From Saccharibacillus nicotianae (lineage in GTDB: Bacteria; Bacillota; Bacilli; Paenibacillales; Paenibacillaceae), in NCBI RefSeq assembly GCF_042681745.1, contig NZ_JBHUGF010000011.1, positions 62,001 through 126,000 of the forward strand: 64,000 nt of DNA, given 5' to 3'. This document shows, piece by piece, positions 52,405 through 59,424 of the stretch. The position numbers and the translations under genes were made by a program. The notes beneath the pieces are model-generated. The model saw only the letters and a list, made by a program, of their open reading frames with translations. It did no database searches and was not told the DNA's origin. Within the stretch, counting starts at the first letter, position 1. Every line of letters begins with the position of its first letter.

Positions 52405-52618
52405 CTATGAAGTTAATGGAGTAGAAAATTCCAAAATAATCGGCATTTACTCTTCTAGGGAAATAGCTGAATCCGTTGTAATAAAATATAAGAAACTGCC
52501 AGGATTTAAAGATTATCCTAATGATTTTTTCATTGATGGATATGAATTAGACGAGGACAATTGGGAAGAGGGATTCATAAGTTCGTTTGTTCTAGATAAT
52601 AAACGAATTAATGAATAA
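52376..52618 (+). CDS. small hypothetical protein, DUF7336-like
   Basis: 80 residues. The pattern VFLLQHSYEVNG, KIIGIYSSREIAESVV, KLPGFKDYPNDFFIDGYELD and WEEGF matches a widespread small bacterial family of unknown function (DUF7336-like, from memory), often seen among immunity genes. A beta-alpha-beta fold is likely. Very strong GGAGGTGAG site before ATG 52376. A terminator-like stem with a T run follows at about 52631-52660. Confidence 0.75.
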   Translation: MVTVFLLQHSYEVNGVENSKIIGIYSSREIAESVVIKYKKLPGFKDYPNDFFIDGYELDEDNWEEGFISSFVLDNKRINE

Positions 52619-52700
52619 TTCTAAGACTCTGAGGGAATTACTCACTCAAGATCTTTTTTATTCCCATCTAGTAGCGATTGGATCAGAAGGAGTAGGATGA

Positions 52701-53033
52701 ATGTTGATAATCAAAGTATTAACCCGAGATTTTGAAGATTGGGGAGAAGATGTAGATGATTTTTACGTGTGTTTTCAAGTTGATATTGGATGCAAAGATA
52801 TTTTAGGTTCAGGAGATATGTTTACATTTGAGGTAGTGAGCCCCAAAAGATTAGGAAGAATTATACAGGATAGTAATATCGAAATTGGTAGAGGATATTT
52901 AATCATGAATGATTTTAATATAAAACATATAGAATCTACAGTGAATCATATTATCTCAAAATGTCAGAATGCTGATTATGATTTAGCAATGAAGGAGCTC
53001 TCCAAATATTTTAGATGGGAAATGGATACCTAA
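52701..53033 (+). CDS. Imm8-like immunity protein (divergent, shorter)
   Basis: 110 residues. It shares the arrangement of the two 145-residue Imm8-like proteins of this island: DDFYVCFQVDIGCKD, the FTFEVVSPKRLGRIIQD block, GRGYLIMNDFNIKHIESTVN and a final FRWEMDT, corresponding to the FDFTIITPKALAKQLED, NKLDFELITETINQ and FSWEYTD blocks of the others. Imm8 proteins neutralise polymorphic toxins. ATG 52701 after AAGGAGTAGG. No toxin gene is intact upstream. Confidence 0.65.
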   Translation: MLIIKVLTRDFEDWGEDVDDFYVCFQVDIGCKDILGSGDMFTFEVVSPKRLGRIIQDSNIEIGRGYLIMNDFNIKHIESTVNHIISKCQNADYDLAMKELSKYFRWEMDT

Positions 53034-53118
53034 AGTTTTATATCATTTTGAATATGCTACTAAAGCGATTGGATCATTATCAGAAATTCCTAATAAACAA
53101 ACAAAGGATGAAGCACTT

Positions 53119-53403
53119 ATGAATTCAAAAGAACAACTCTATTACTTGATTAATGAATATAGTAAAGGTCATTATGATACAAAAAATTTTTGTGATCAAT
53201 TTACAATTATATTCAATATAGAAACGGATTATAAAGATTTAAATGAAGTAGAAAATAAATTGTTCTTAGAGTTGAGTTCTGTTACTACAAGGTTTTCTCC
53301 ATATGACAAAGATTTTGTTTTTCAAAATGTGTACTATACTGAACAAGAAGTAAAAAGGAAAGTATTAGAAATTAAGAGTAAACTTAATAATATAAAGAAA
53401 TAA
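53119..53403 (+). CDS. small helical immunity-like protein
   Basis: 94 residues, all-helical pattern (LYYLINEYSKGHYDTKNFCD, YKDLNEVENKLFLELSSV, YYTEQEVKRKVLEIKSKL). It resembles the self-protective colicin-D-immunity-like group by layout; this is a judgement by eye. ATG 53119 follows AAAGGATGAAG. The same frame is open upstream to about 53020 without a start (HFEYATKAIGSLSEIPNK), which may be the tail of a lost toxin. Confidence 0.6.
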   Translation: MNSKEQLYYLINEYSKGHYDTKNFCDQFTIIFNIETDYKDLNEVENKLFLELSSVTTRFSPYDKDFVFQNVYYTEQEVKRKVLEIKSKLNNIKK

Positions 53404-53439
53404 AGTTATTTACCAAGATGCAGCGAATCGCTCCAATGA

Positions 53440-53505
53440 ACTCAAGAAACGGATACATATGACCTGACTTTTAAGGGTCCGAAAGCATTTCATACCTTAT
53501 GTTAA
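53440..53505 (+). pseudogene. possible short toxin-tail remnant
   Basis: A 21-codon open stretch without a start (TQETDTYDLTFKGPKAFHTL) ends just before the ribosome site of the next, broken immunity-like gene. Another frame just before it reads DAANRSNELKKRIHMT. Both look protein-like, but they are too short to assign. Confidence 0.25.
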
Positions 53506-53523
53506 TAATAGGAGGAGATTGCA

Positions 53524-53953
53524 ATTAGAACAAACGAGTTATTAGCGATTTATGACCTACACGATAGTGTAGTAGAAAATATTGAATATTTGTCCAATGA
53601 GAAAAAGGTTCTTATTTATATTGGAATTATGTCAATGGAGGCAAGTTGATTATAATGAATCCGAATCCGAAATGCAGAAAGGCATATTATCTTTCACTGA
53701 TGTAGAGTCATTTGTAATTGAGCCACTTTCGTTTTTGATAAATAGTAATGAAATTCTTAAAGCGAAAATTCACGACCAACCTAGGAGTATCGAAATCATA
53801 CTGCTGGGTGAACATTATAGCACAGGCTGTATATCGGGAAAGAGGTTAACCTCATATAAATATTTTTATTATAAGCACATATTAAGGATTAATTTTCTAT
53901 TACTACAACAGTCATATCAACGAGAAGACATTATATTTAAAGGAGTGAAATAG
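53524..53953 (+). pseudogene. immunity-like gene broken by a frameshift, with non-standard start
   Basis: AGGAGG stands eight bases before ATT 53524, where ATG is expected. That frame reads NELLAIYDLHDSVVENIEYL and SNEKKVLIYI and stops at 53647. One extra base near 53623 shifts the frame; the other frame continues ELCQWRQVDYNESESEMQKG, FTDVESFVIEPLSFLIN and onwards to TAG 53951-53953. Joined, it gives a sound protein of about 142 residues. Its last codons overlap the ribosome site of the next gene. The family is unnamed but looks like a small immunity-type protein. Confidence 0.6.
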
Positions 53954-54396
53954 CATTTGATCCAACCCGTATTGAAAGACCTTATTATCACAGGGAATCC
54001 TAATATTCATGGAAAGCTGCAATTCACAGAAACCGAAGATATTGGGGATGATTTTTTATTATCTGGAACAGCATGTATAGGAGTAGAAGAATTTGATGGT
54101 GAGTACAATTTCGATTTCACTATCATCACACCCAAAGCATTAGCCAAACAATTGGAAGATAGAAACGAAATTATTTTAGGTGCCAAAAATTTTATTGTAA
54201 ATAAGTTAGACTTTGAATTGATTACAGAAACGATTAATCAGATCTTATCAAAGCATCAAGGTGAAACGTGGGAAGAAGTTGCTATATCGCTCAATCCTTA
54301 TTTCTCTTGGGAATATACGGATTCTGTACGATTGACGACTGTTGAGGAATTATTTGAAATGATCAAAAAAGAATCAGAGAAAGATAATGAATAATA
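53937..54396 (+). repeat. 460-bp direct repeat, copy 1
   Basis: From TTAAAGGAGTGAAATAG to the TAA-TA after the Imm8-like gene this block is repeated at 57425-57884 with the same length, no net gap and only scattered substitutions. The repeat includes the ribosome site, which in this copy is also the coding end of the preceding broken gene. Confidence 0.85.
53957..54394 (+). CDS. Imm8-like immunity protein, copy 1
   Basis: 145 residues, acidic: VLKDLIITGNPNIHGKLQF, the FDFTIITPKALAKQLED block, ILGAKNFIVNKLDFELITE and HQGETWEEVAISLNPYFSWE. This follows the Imm8 family plan (N-terminal strands, then TPKWL-like and WEEVAEKL-like blocks). Cytoplasmic antidote to a polymorphic toxin. The start is TTG 53957, eight bases after AGGAGTGA. 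A near-identical paralogue lies at 57445. Upstream lies a frameshifted gene, not a toxin, so it is an orphan. Confidence 0.75.
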   Translation: MIQPVLKDLIITGNPNIHGKLQFTETEDIGDDFLLSGTACIGVEEFDGEYNFDFTIITPKALAKQLEDRNEIILGAKNFIVNKLDFELITETINQILSKHQGETWEEVAISLNPYFSWEYTDSVRLTTVEELFEMIKKESEKDNE

Positions 54397-54432
54397 TGAA
54401 TTAAAATTTAGAGATAATTGCATTGAATATAG

Positions 54433-54552
54433 AAGGGGAATACCTACAGTTACAAAGTGACAGTTGTAGAAGCACCACACCATATAAGGGTCTATGGGAG
54501 AGTAGATGAGAAGGGTGCTATGATATTTGATTACATGAACAGTGGGAAATAG
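54433..54552 (+). pseudogene. toxin C-terminal remnant
   Basis: A 39-codon frame with no start (KGNTYSYKVTVVEAPHHIRV, then YGRVDEKGAMIFDYMNSGK) ends in TAG 22 bases before the start of the next immunity-like gene. The strand-rich, folded-looking end and its position right before an immunity gene fit the tail of a polymorphic toxin whose body has been lost. No named toxin domain can be given. Confidence 0.5.
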
Positions 54553-54574
54553 CAAATGGAGAGTGGTGAGAAGA

Positions 54575-54913
54575 ATGGATTTGAAGTCAATAGAACATAC
54601 TTTTAATCTCATTTATGACTTCGAAAAGTTGAAGGATTTTACCCAAGAAACACTGGAAGGACTTGTACATAAATGCTCGACCAATTTTCTAAAAGATGAG
54701 GAGAGAAGTTTGCCAAAAGGCTTAAGTTATTCAGATTTAAGAATACAATATAGATATGTAAGTATATTTGTAAATAGCTTTGATAGAGAGTTTCCTTATT
54801 TTAGAATTTGTTTTGACTTGGTTCATCCAAAGACGGGGATTCAACTTTTCTACTATCATGTTGATTATAATATTGATGGTGAGTTCTCAGATGAATACTT
54901 TGGCACATATTAA
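54575..54913 (+). CDS. hypothetical protein, immunity-like
   Basis: About 112 residues: helix (LKSIEHTFNLIYDFEKLKDF), then strands (LRIQYRYVSIFVNSFDRE, YFRICFDLVHPKTGIQLFYY). The start is ATG 54575, with GGTGAGAAG upstream; GTG 54542 lies in the preceding remnant. No family recognised. It directly follows a toxin-tail remnant and probably was its partner. Confidence 0.65.
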   Translation: MDLKSIEHTFNLIYDFEKLKDFTQETLEGLVHKCSTNFLKDEERSLPKGLSYSDLRIQYRYVSIFVNSFDREFPYFRICFDLVHPKTGIQLFYYHVDYNIDGEFSDEYFGTY

Positions 54914-55000
54914 AGCATAGTCTGTCTGATATTGGAACTTAATTTACAGCACAAGAAAGATATTTGCTGGTGAGCAGTTGACATAAGCAGGGAAGAAACT

Positions 55001-55358
55001 ATGGCTATGAATAAGGTTTTCGCCAAGGATAAGGAAACGGGAGAAAAGGCATATAAGGAAGTTACCGCCCTTCATCATAACGAGAAAGATACTACCTATA
55101 AGTTGTCAGTAGGCAATCAATTAGTACAAAGTAACGGAAATCATCTAAAGATTTACAACATCAAAATTGTACATCACGATGAAAAGGTCTTTTATAATAA
55201 AAAACCAAAACCTATATCACTCAAGATGTTGAAAGTGGCGATAATATTGGTCCCATAATAGTGGAGTTTGGAAGATGGCAAAATGGTTAGAAAAACTTAG
55301 AAGTAGAAATATAAGGATGGGTACTTATGATGCTGATTTAAACCGAATAGGAGATTAA
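55001..55358 (+). pseudogene. remnant of a HINT-domain polymorphic toxin
   Basis: The first frame (ATG 55001 to TAA 55258) begins VFAKDKETGEKAYKEVTALH and goes on to TYKLSVGNQLVQSNGNHLKI and VHHDEKV. These are the opening and closing motifs of a pre-toxin HINT domain, joined by an internal deletion that removes the NHPFWV part. After a frame change come TQDVESGDNIGPIIVEFGRW and, from ATG 55275, AKWLEKLRSRNIRMGTYDAD ending at TAA 55356-55358, two bases before the next immunity gene. A toxin tail decayed by deletion and frameshifts. Confidence 0.6.
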
Positions 55359-55359
55359 T

Positions 55360-55878
55360 ATGTATAAATATCGAATATCTAAATATAATCCTTTGTTCAG
55401 GGCTACTAATGGAAGGTATCTAAAGGAAGATTGGATTTCAATAAGTGATATTGGCAAAACGTTTGATGGTACACAACTCATCATTGAGAGTTATAAAGCC
55501 ATAGAAGATGGATATGTGAATGCGCTCCATTTAATAATCGGATATATGAATATTCCATTTTTATCAATAAAAAACTTTAGTAAAAACTCTTCTATTGATG
55601 TGTTACAAGATTTAATAAAGAAGTATCCGGGATTATATACTGAAAAAATACTAGATACTTATCATGATTCAAAGGAATTGGATAATCTCGAAAAAGATGT
55701 ATTAGATTCTTATTCTAGGCTTTTACTTAGGGAGAATATTTGGTCAGAAGTATTTTATCAAGAGAAAGTCAAGGTATTCATAAAATATGACTATTTAATG
55801 GGTATTCATTCAAACCAATCATTAGAAAAAATAATTCCTGATATTGAGAAATTAGGACTGTTTGTAGAGAAATTTTAG
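55360..55878 (+). CDS. immunity-like protein, paralogue of the 56282 gene
   Basis: 172 residues. It opens with YRISKYNPLFRATNGRYLKE and DWISISDIGK, then YVNALHLIIGYMNIPFLSI, a helical middle (DTYHDSKELDNLEKDVLDSY, LLLRENIWSEV) and ends DIEKLGLFVEKF. A paralogue 0.9 kb downstream shares all these blocks. The family is frequent in Bacillota next to polymorphic toxins; I cannot give a Pfam name. AGGAG is seven bases before ATG 55360, inside the end of the HINT-toxin remnant: the classic toxin/immunity order. Confidence 0.7.
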   Translation: MYKYRISKYNPLFRATNGRYLKEDWISISDIGKTFDGTQLIIESYKAIEDGYVNALHLIIGYMNIPFLSIKNFSKNSSIDVLQDLIKKYPGLYTEKILDTYHDSKELDNLEKDVLDSYSRLLLRENIWSEVFYQEKVKVFIKYDYLMGIHSNQSLEKIIPDIEKLGLFVEKF

Positions 55879-56102
55879 GTGACTGAATTGTTTTTAATGC
55901 ATATTGACCTTTATTGGCTTAAAGCCTTTCAAGTCTTCCTTTTTACAACTACCCAGTAGCAATTAAATCGGATGGCTAGGTCTAAATCAACTTAACGTTT
56001 ATAATCTACCTATGATCTATTCTAAAAACTCCTGTATGCTCAAAATCGGATTAAAGTGCTTGAATTTATACTCTTTTTTAAATAGTGTTTTGCTACGTCT
56101 AA

Positions 56103-56255
56103 TCTTTAAAATTATTAGATAAGACCTTGTCTAATCCAATTTTCATTATATTCAAAGATTATGAAATAGGATCAGATAGTAGTAAAGGTAAAAGCTTATC
56201 ACTTCATACTCAAGCTAATCGTCAAATGAGAGACTCAGGATGTTATATTAAATAA
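56103..56255 (+). pseudogene. toxin C-terminal remnant
   Basis: A 50-codon frame without a start (SLKLLDKTLSNPIFIIFKDY, EIGSDSSKGKSLSLHTQANR, QMRDSGCYIK) ends in TAA 27 bases before the next immunity gene. The KSLSLHTQANRQMRDSG run looks like the end of a nuclease-type toxin domain, but the family cannot be named. The 220 bp before it (55879-56102) contain a terminator-like stem (GGCTTAAAGCC region, 55917-55945) and nothing else recognised. Confidence 0.5.
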
Positions 56256-56281
56256 AATAGGTGAACAAAGCAGGTGTTATT

Positions 56282-56824
56282 ATGACAATACATTTTACAT
56301 GGAGGATTACCAAGTATAATCCAAAATATCGTGATGAAAAAGGGATTTATCTCAGAGATGAATGGACATCGGTATCAGAAATAGGTAGCATCACGAATCA
56401 GGATGTGATCTTAACAATTCACGACTATATTTCTACAGAAAATAGATATGTAGAAGCAATATTGGATATGATGAGCTGTTTGAATATACAAAAGCTTTCT
56501 ATTTCTGGTCTTGAAAAGAGGGAAAACACTCTGGATATTACTAATTTTCCCTCTTTGTATAGTGAAAAAATGAGAAGTCTATACGATCAAGCCACTAATG
56601 GATTATGGTTAGAAAAAGATCAAATAAGTGATATAAGTAGACTTATTCTTCGAGAAAAAATGTGGTGCAAATTAAAGTGCGACTCAAAAATGTATATTCA
56701 CTTTGGATATGATTTTTATATGTTTATTGGTAGTGAGATGATGTGTGAAGATACTATTAATAATATTGAAAAATCAGGATTATATGTTGAAGATTTTATT
56801 TCACCAATTAAGGAAGAAGATTAG
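56282..56824 (+). CDS. immunity-like protein, paralogue of the 55360 gene
   Basis: 180 residues. WRITKYNPKYRDEKGIYLRD, EWTSVSEIGS, YVEAILDMMSCLNIQKLSIS, LILREKMWCKL and NNIEKSGLYVEDF align block for block with the protein at 55360. The start is ATG 56282, with CAGGTG upstream; GTG 56261 has no site. It follows a toxin-tail remnant. The two paralogues each have their own remnant, which suggests repeated capture of toxin/immunity modules and not a simple tandem duplication. Confidence 0.7.
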   Translation: MTIHFTWRITKYNPKYRDEKGIYLRDEWTSVSEIGSITNQDVILTIHDYISTENRYVEAILDMMSCLNIQKLSISGLEKRENTLDITNFPSLYSEKMRSLYDQATNGLWLEKDQISDISRLILREKMWCKLKCDSKMYIHFGYDFYMFIGSEMMCEDTINNIEKSGLYVEDFISPIKEED

Positions 56825-56968
56825 TGTATTAAAGATAAAGAAATAAATATGAAATCAAAGCTTTGAGTAAAAATCGAAATTCACCTTTCTTAAAATATTC
56901 ATTAGAAAACTACAGTATAGATACAGATTTGTCTATGCAAAAAAATTTAATAAAATCATAGATGTTGA

Positions 56969-57119
56969 TGCAACGAGAATAATTTGTATAAAGTTAGAGT
57001 GATTGCAGATAAGGGCGAAGATCTTGTAACTGCATTTCTATAAGCCGGTTGAAAATAATGATTTTGATTTTAAAGCTATTCTCAGGAGGGGCTATGGGAC
57101 TAGACATTGTATTATTTGA
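56969..57119 (+). pseudogene. frameshifted toxin C-terminal remnant overlapping an immunity gene
   Basis: One frame reads NENNLYKVRVIADKGEDLVT then AFL-stop at 57041; the other, from about 57033, reads HFYKPVENNDFDFKAILRRG and stops at 57117-57119, 26 bases inside the next gene. Joined by a one-base shift they make a continuous tail. The remaining bases from 56825 to 56968 show nothing clear. Confidence 0.4.
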
Positions 57120-57399
57120 TGAAGAAAAAGTTGGAATCGGGCTAATAGAAATACCCAATAGTTTGCATGATGCTATATTTGCGGACATATCCAATTGGAG
57201 TAGTTGTATGTATTTAAGGAAAGTTAAAGATTATTACAAGACTAACGTCCGATTTAACGAATATGAACTCTCATGCTTTGTAGAAGATTTGAAACAAATA
57301 CGTATATTTATTGATTCCGTAAATCATCCGTCTTTAGAGATCTTGATTCAAGCTCTAAGTGATGGAAGTATCAAAGCTATACATATTGCAGGAGATTAA
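57094..57399 (+). CDS. hypothetical protein, immunity-like
   Basis: 101 residues, mixed: GLDIVLFDEEKVGIGLIEIP, NSLHDAIFADISNWSSCMYL, FVEDLKQIRIFIDSVNHPSL, ending IKAIHIAGD. Not recognised as a named family. The start is ATG 57094 with GGAGGGG just before it; the ORF's earlier ATG (57049) lies in the toxin remnant. Overlap with the end of that remnant is the usual toxin/immunity overlap. Confidence 0.68.
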   Translation: MGLDIVLFDEEKVGIGLIEIPNSLHDAIFADISNWSSCMYLRKVKDYYKTNVRFNEYELSCFVEDLKQIRIFIDSVNHPSLEILIQALSDGSIKAIHIAGD

Positions 57400-57424
57400 T
57401 AAACATTACAATAGTATCATCACA

Positions 57425-57884
57425 TTAAAGGAGTGAAATAGCATTTGATCCAACCCGTATTGAAAGACCTTACTATCACAGGTAATCCTAATATTTATGG
57501 AAAGCTACAATTTACAGAAACCGAAGATATTGGAGACGATTTTTGTTTATTCGGGACGGCAGGTATAGGAGAAGAAGATTCGATAGGTGAAGATAATTTC
57601 GATTTTGTTATCATCACACCCAAAGCATTAGCCAAACAATTGGAAGATGGAAAACAAATTATTTTAGGTGCCAAATATTTTATTGTAAATAAATTAGACT
57701 TTGAATTGATTACAGAAACGATTAATCAAATCTTATCAAAGCATCAAGGCGAAACGTGGGAAGAAGTTGCTATATCGCTTAATCCTTATTTCTCTTGGGA
57801 ATATACGGATTCTGTACGATTGACGACTGTTGAGGAATTATTTGAAATGATCAACAAAGAATCAGAGAAAAATAATGAATAATA
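57425..57884 (+). repeat. 460-bp direct repeat, copy 2
   Basis: Second copy of the block at 53937-54396, same length and orientation, 3.5 kb downstream. It carries the Imm8-like gene with its TTG start and ribosome site. Confidence 0.85.
57445..57882 (+). CDS. Imm8-like immunity protein, copy 2
   Basis: 145 residues, close paralogue of the 53957 gene. Differences cluster in the middle (FCLFGTAGIGEEDSIGEDNF against FLLSGTACIGVEEFDGEYNF), while the last 60 residues, with YFIVNKLDFELITETINQIL and GETWEEVAISLNPYFSWE, are almost the same. TTG start after AGGAGTGA as in copy 1. The pattern suggests duplication and then divergence of the toxin-contact region; inference. Followed by a DUF2247-like gene. 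Confidence 0.75.
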   Translation: MIQPVLKDLTITGNPNIYGKLQFTETEDIGDDFCLFGTAGIGEEDSIGEDNFDFVIITPKALAKQLEDGKQIILGAKYFIVNKLDFELITETINQILSKHQGETWEEVAISLNPYFSWEYTDSVRLTTVEELFEMINKESEKNNE

Positions 57885-57901
57885 GGACTAGGACGATAAA
57901 G

Positions 57902-58405
57902 ATGAACACATTACATATATCGCTTCCTTACGATTATGTTGTAAGTCATGTTAGTCTAACTTGGAGTGACATTTTATTTGCTCTACAACATGATCTGATG
58001 GCTAAGAATGCTGCTGTAAAATATGCCTATGATGTTATTGAAAAAGAAGAAAAACCAACGCAGACCGTTCTTGCCTTGGCTTGGGTTAATAATGAAGAAG
58101 AGATCGATTTTTATTTAAATGAGTTAACGAATAAAATTGTAGAACAAGAAGATAATACTTCACAAGAGAAATTCTTATATCTGCTATTAAATTGGATTTT
58201 TGAACATAAAGAACAATGTTCAGATCCGTTTCAGATGGTGGAGATTATTTATGCTGACTTCGATTATCCTGAGGAGATTTCTAATTTTGTTCGTTATATG
58301 CCCTCATCCGAACATAGATTGAACTCAGTAGAAGAAAGTATAAAGAGAATCTTCAACAATTGGGCAATCTATTTGAAAGCAGCAGAAATAAACCTTTTGA
58401 AATAA
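57902..58405 (+). CDS. DUF2247-like protein, probable immunity
   Basis: 167 residues: LPYDYVVSHVSLTWSDILFA, LMAKNAAVKYAYDVIE, then EKFLYLLLNWIFEHKEQCSD, EIIYADFDYPEEISNFVRYM and PSSEH. These blocks match DUF2247, a helical family common beside contact-dependent or polymorphic toxins. The start is set at ATG 57902, with AGGA eight bases upstream; ATG 57875 inside the previous gene is possible too. Last gene of the island. Confidence 0.78.
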   Translation: MNTLHISLPYDYVVSHVSLTWSDILFALQHDLMAKNAAVKYAYDVIEKEEKPTQTVLALAWVNNEEEIDFYLNELTNKIVEQEDNTSQEKFLYLLLNWIFEHKEQCSDPFQMVEIIYADFDYPEEISNFVRYMPSSEHRLNSVEESIKRIFNNWAIYLKAAEINLLK

Positions 58406-58535
58406 TTTTTTATTTATATAGAAATGAGCAAAAGTTGAGGTTTGAAATAAAATCATTTTTAATTCTGATAATGTATTCACTATTATGATATATCTGTATT
58501 ATGATAGAGCACAATACCTAAGGGGGCGATACATA

Positions 58536-58865
58536 ATGATCATTACAGATGTTCCATTCAACACGATCGACTGGAGTCAGGTGGCTTCAACAGAACATAC
58601 AGGGATTGAAGGAATGGCTTACTGGCGGACGTTAGAGATTGGGAATATTCGTGTACGGATGGTGGAGTATACCGCAGGGTATGTTGCCGATCACTGGTGT
58701 CATCGAGGACATGTACTGTTGGTGCTTGAAGGAGAGTTAGATACTTTATTAGAAGATGGACGAACATTTAAATTAACAGCAGGTATGAGCTACCAAGTAG
58801 CAGATGAAGCAGAACCGCATCGTTCTTCTACTGTAACCGGAGCCAAACTATTTATAGTCGATTAA
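58536..58865 (+). CDS. DHCW-motif cupin-fold protein
   Basis: About 109 residues, single cupin barrel. Two cupin motifs are seen: YVADHWCHRGHVLLVLEGEL and, towards the end, SYQVADEAEPHRSST, which give the His and Glu metal ligands. A small cytoplasmic protein, probably metal-binding; its reaction is unknown. The start is ATG 58536, with AAGGGGGCGA upstream; the ORF's first 17 codons precede it. Marks the return to ordinary chromosomal genes right of the immunity island. Confidence 0.85.
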   Translation: MIITDVPFNTIDWSQVASTEHTGIEGMAYWRTLEIGNIRVRMVEYTAGYVADHWCHRGHVLLVLEGELDTLLEDGRTFKLTAGMSYQVADEAEPHRSSTVTGAKLFIVD

Positions 58866-58964
58866 ACATCTCAATCATCTCACATTATTTTTGATCTTCC
58901 TCCAAAACGGGTATGATAATACATAGCACCTCAAAAATAAATGAACCACAAGGAGAGCAGATCC

Positions 58965-59255
58965 ATGACGAATCTTGTAAATAATGCGATTTTGAAAGCA
59001 AAGCCAGGGCATGAAGGGCAGTTGAAAGCAGAGTTGGTCAAAATGTTGGAGCCTTCTCGTAATGAAAGTGGTTGTATTCAATATACATTGCACGAATCGG
59101 TTGAACCGGGTGTGTTTGTATTTTATGAAATTTGGGAAGATGAAGAGGCGCTTGAATTTCATATGAATACGCCTCATTTCAAATCGTATCGCGAAAATAT
59201 TGCGTCTCTCGTTGATTCTCGTGAAGCGTTCCGTTTGCACAAAGTAGAACAATAA
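58965..59255 (+). CDS. antibiotic biosynthesis monooxygenase (ABM/YgiN-like) domain protein
   Basis: 96 residues, a dimeric ferredoxin-like alpha+beta barrel: NNAILKAKPGHEGQLKAELV, NESGCIQYTLHESVE, FVFYEIWEDEEALEFHMNTP and HFKSY. This is the full plan of the YgiN-like quinol monooxygenase group, which may act in quinone or aromatic redox chemistry. ATG 58965 follows AAGGAGAG. Single gene with its own terminator. Confidence 0.9.
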   Translation: MTNLVNNAILKAKPGHEGQLKAELVKMLEPSRNESGCIQYTLHESVEPGVFVFYEIWEDEEALEFHMNTPHFKSYRENIASLVDSREAFRLHKVEQ

Positions 59256-59271
59256 AAGCAAATTCAACTGT

Positions 59272-59304
59272 AAAGTGATTTCTGCTCGTAGAGATCACTT
59301 TTTC
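59272..59304 (+). terminator. intrinsic terminator
   Basis: AAAGTGAT (59272-59279) pairs with ATCACTTT (59294-59301), with an inner TCT/AGA stem, then T's. Confidence 0.7.
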
Positions 59305-59424
59305 GTTTGTCGATTTCAGCCAAATAAGATGCTAAACATACGCTGTCTAAGCACCAAATTTGATTATTCCCCTTTAAATTTTTTATAATTAGCTCATGCA
59401 CCAGACGAATAGGAGTGAAACACA

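Noticed and set aside
50896..58405. Phage or transposon island
   Set aside because: No integrase, transposase, phage structural gene or tRNA-linked attachment repeat was found; the only repeat is the Imm8 duplication.
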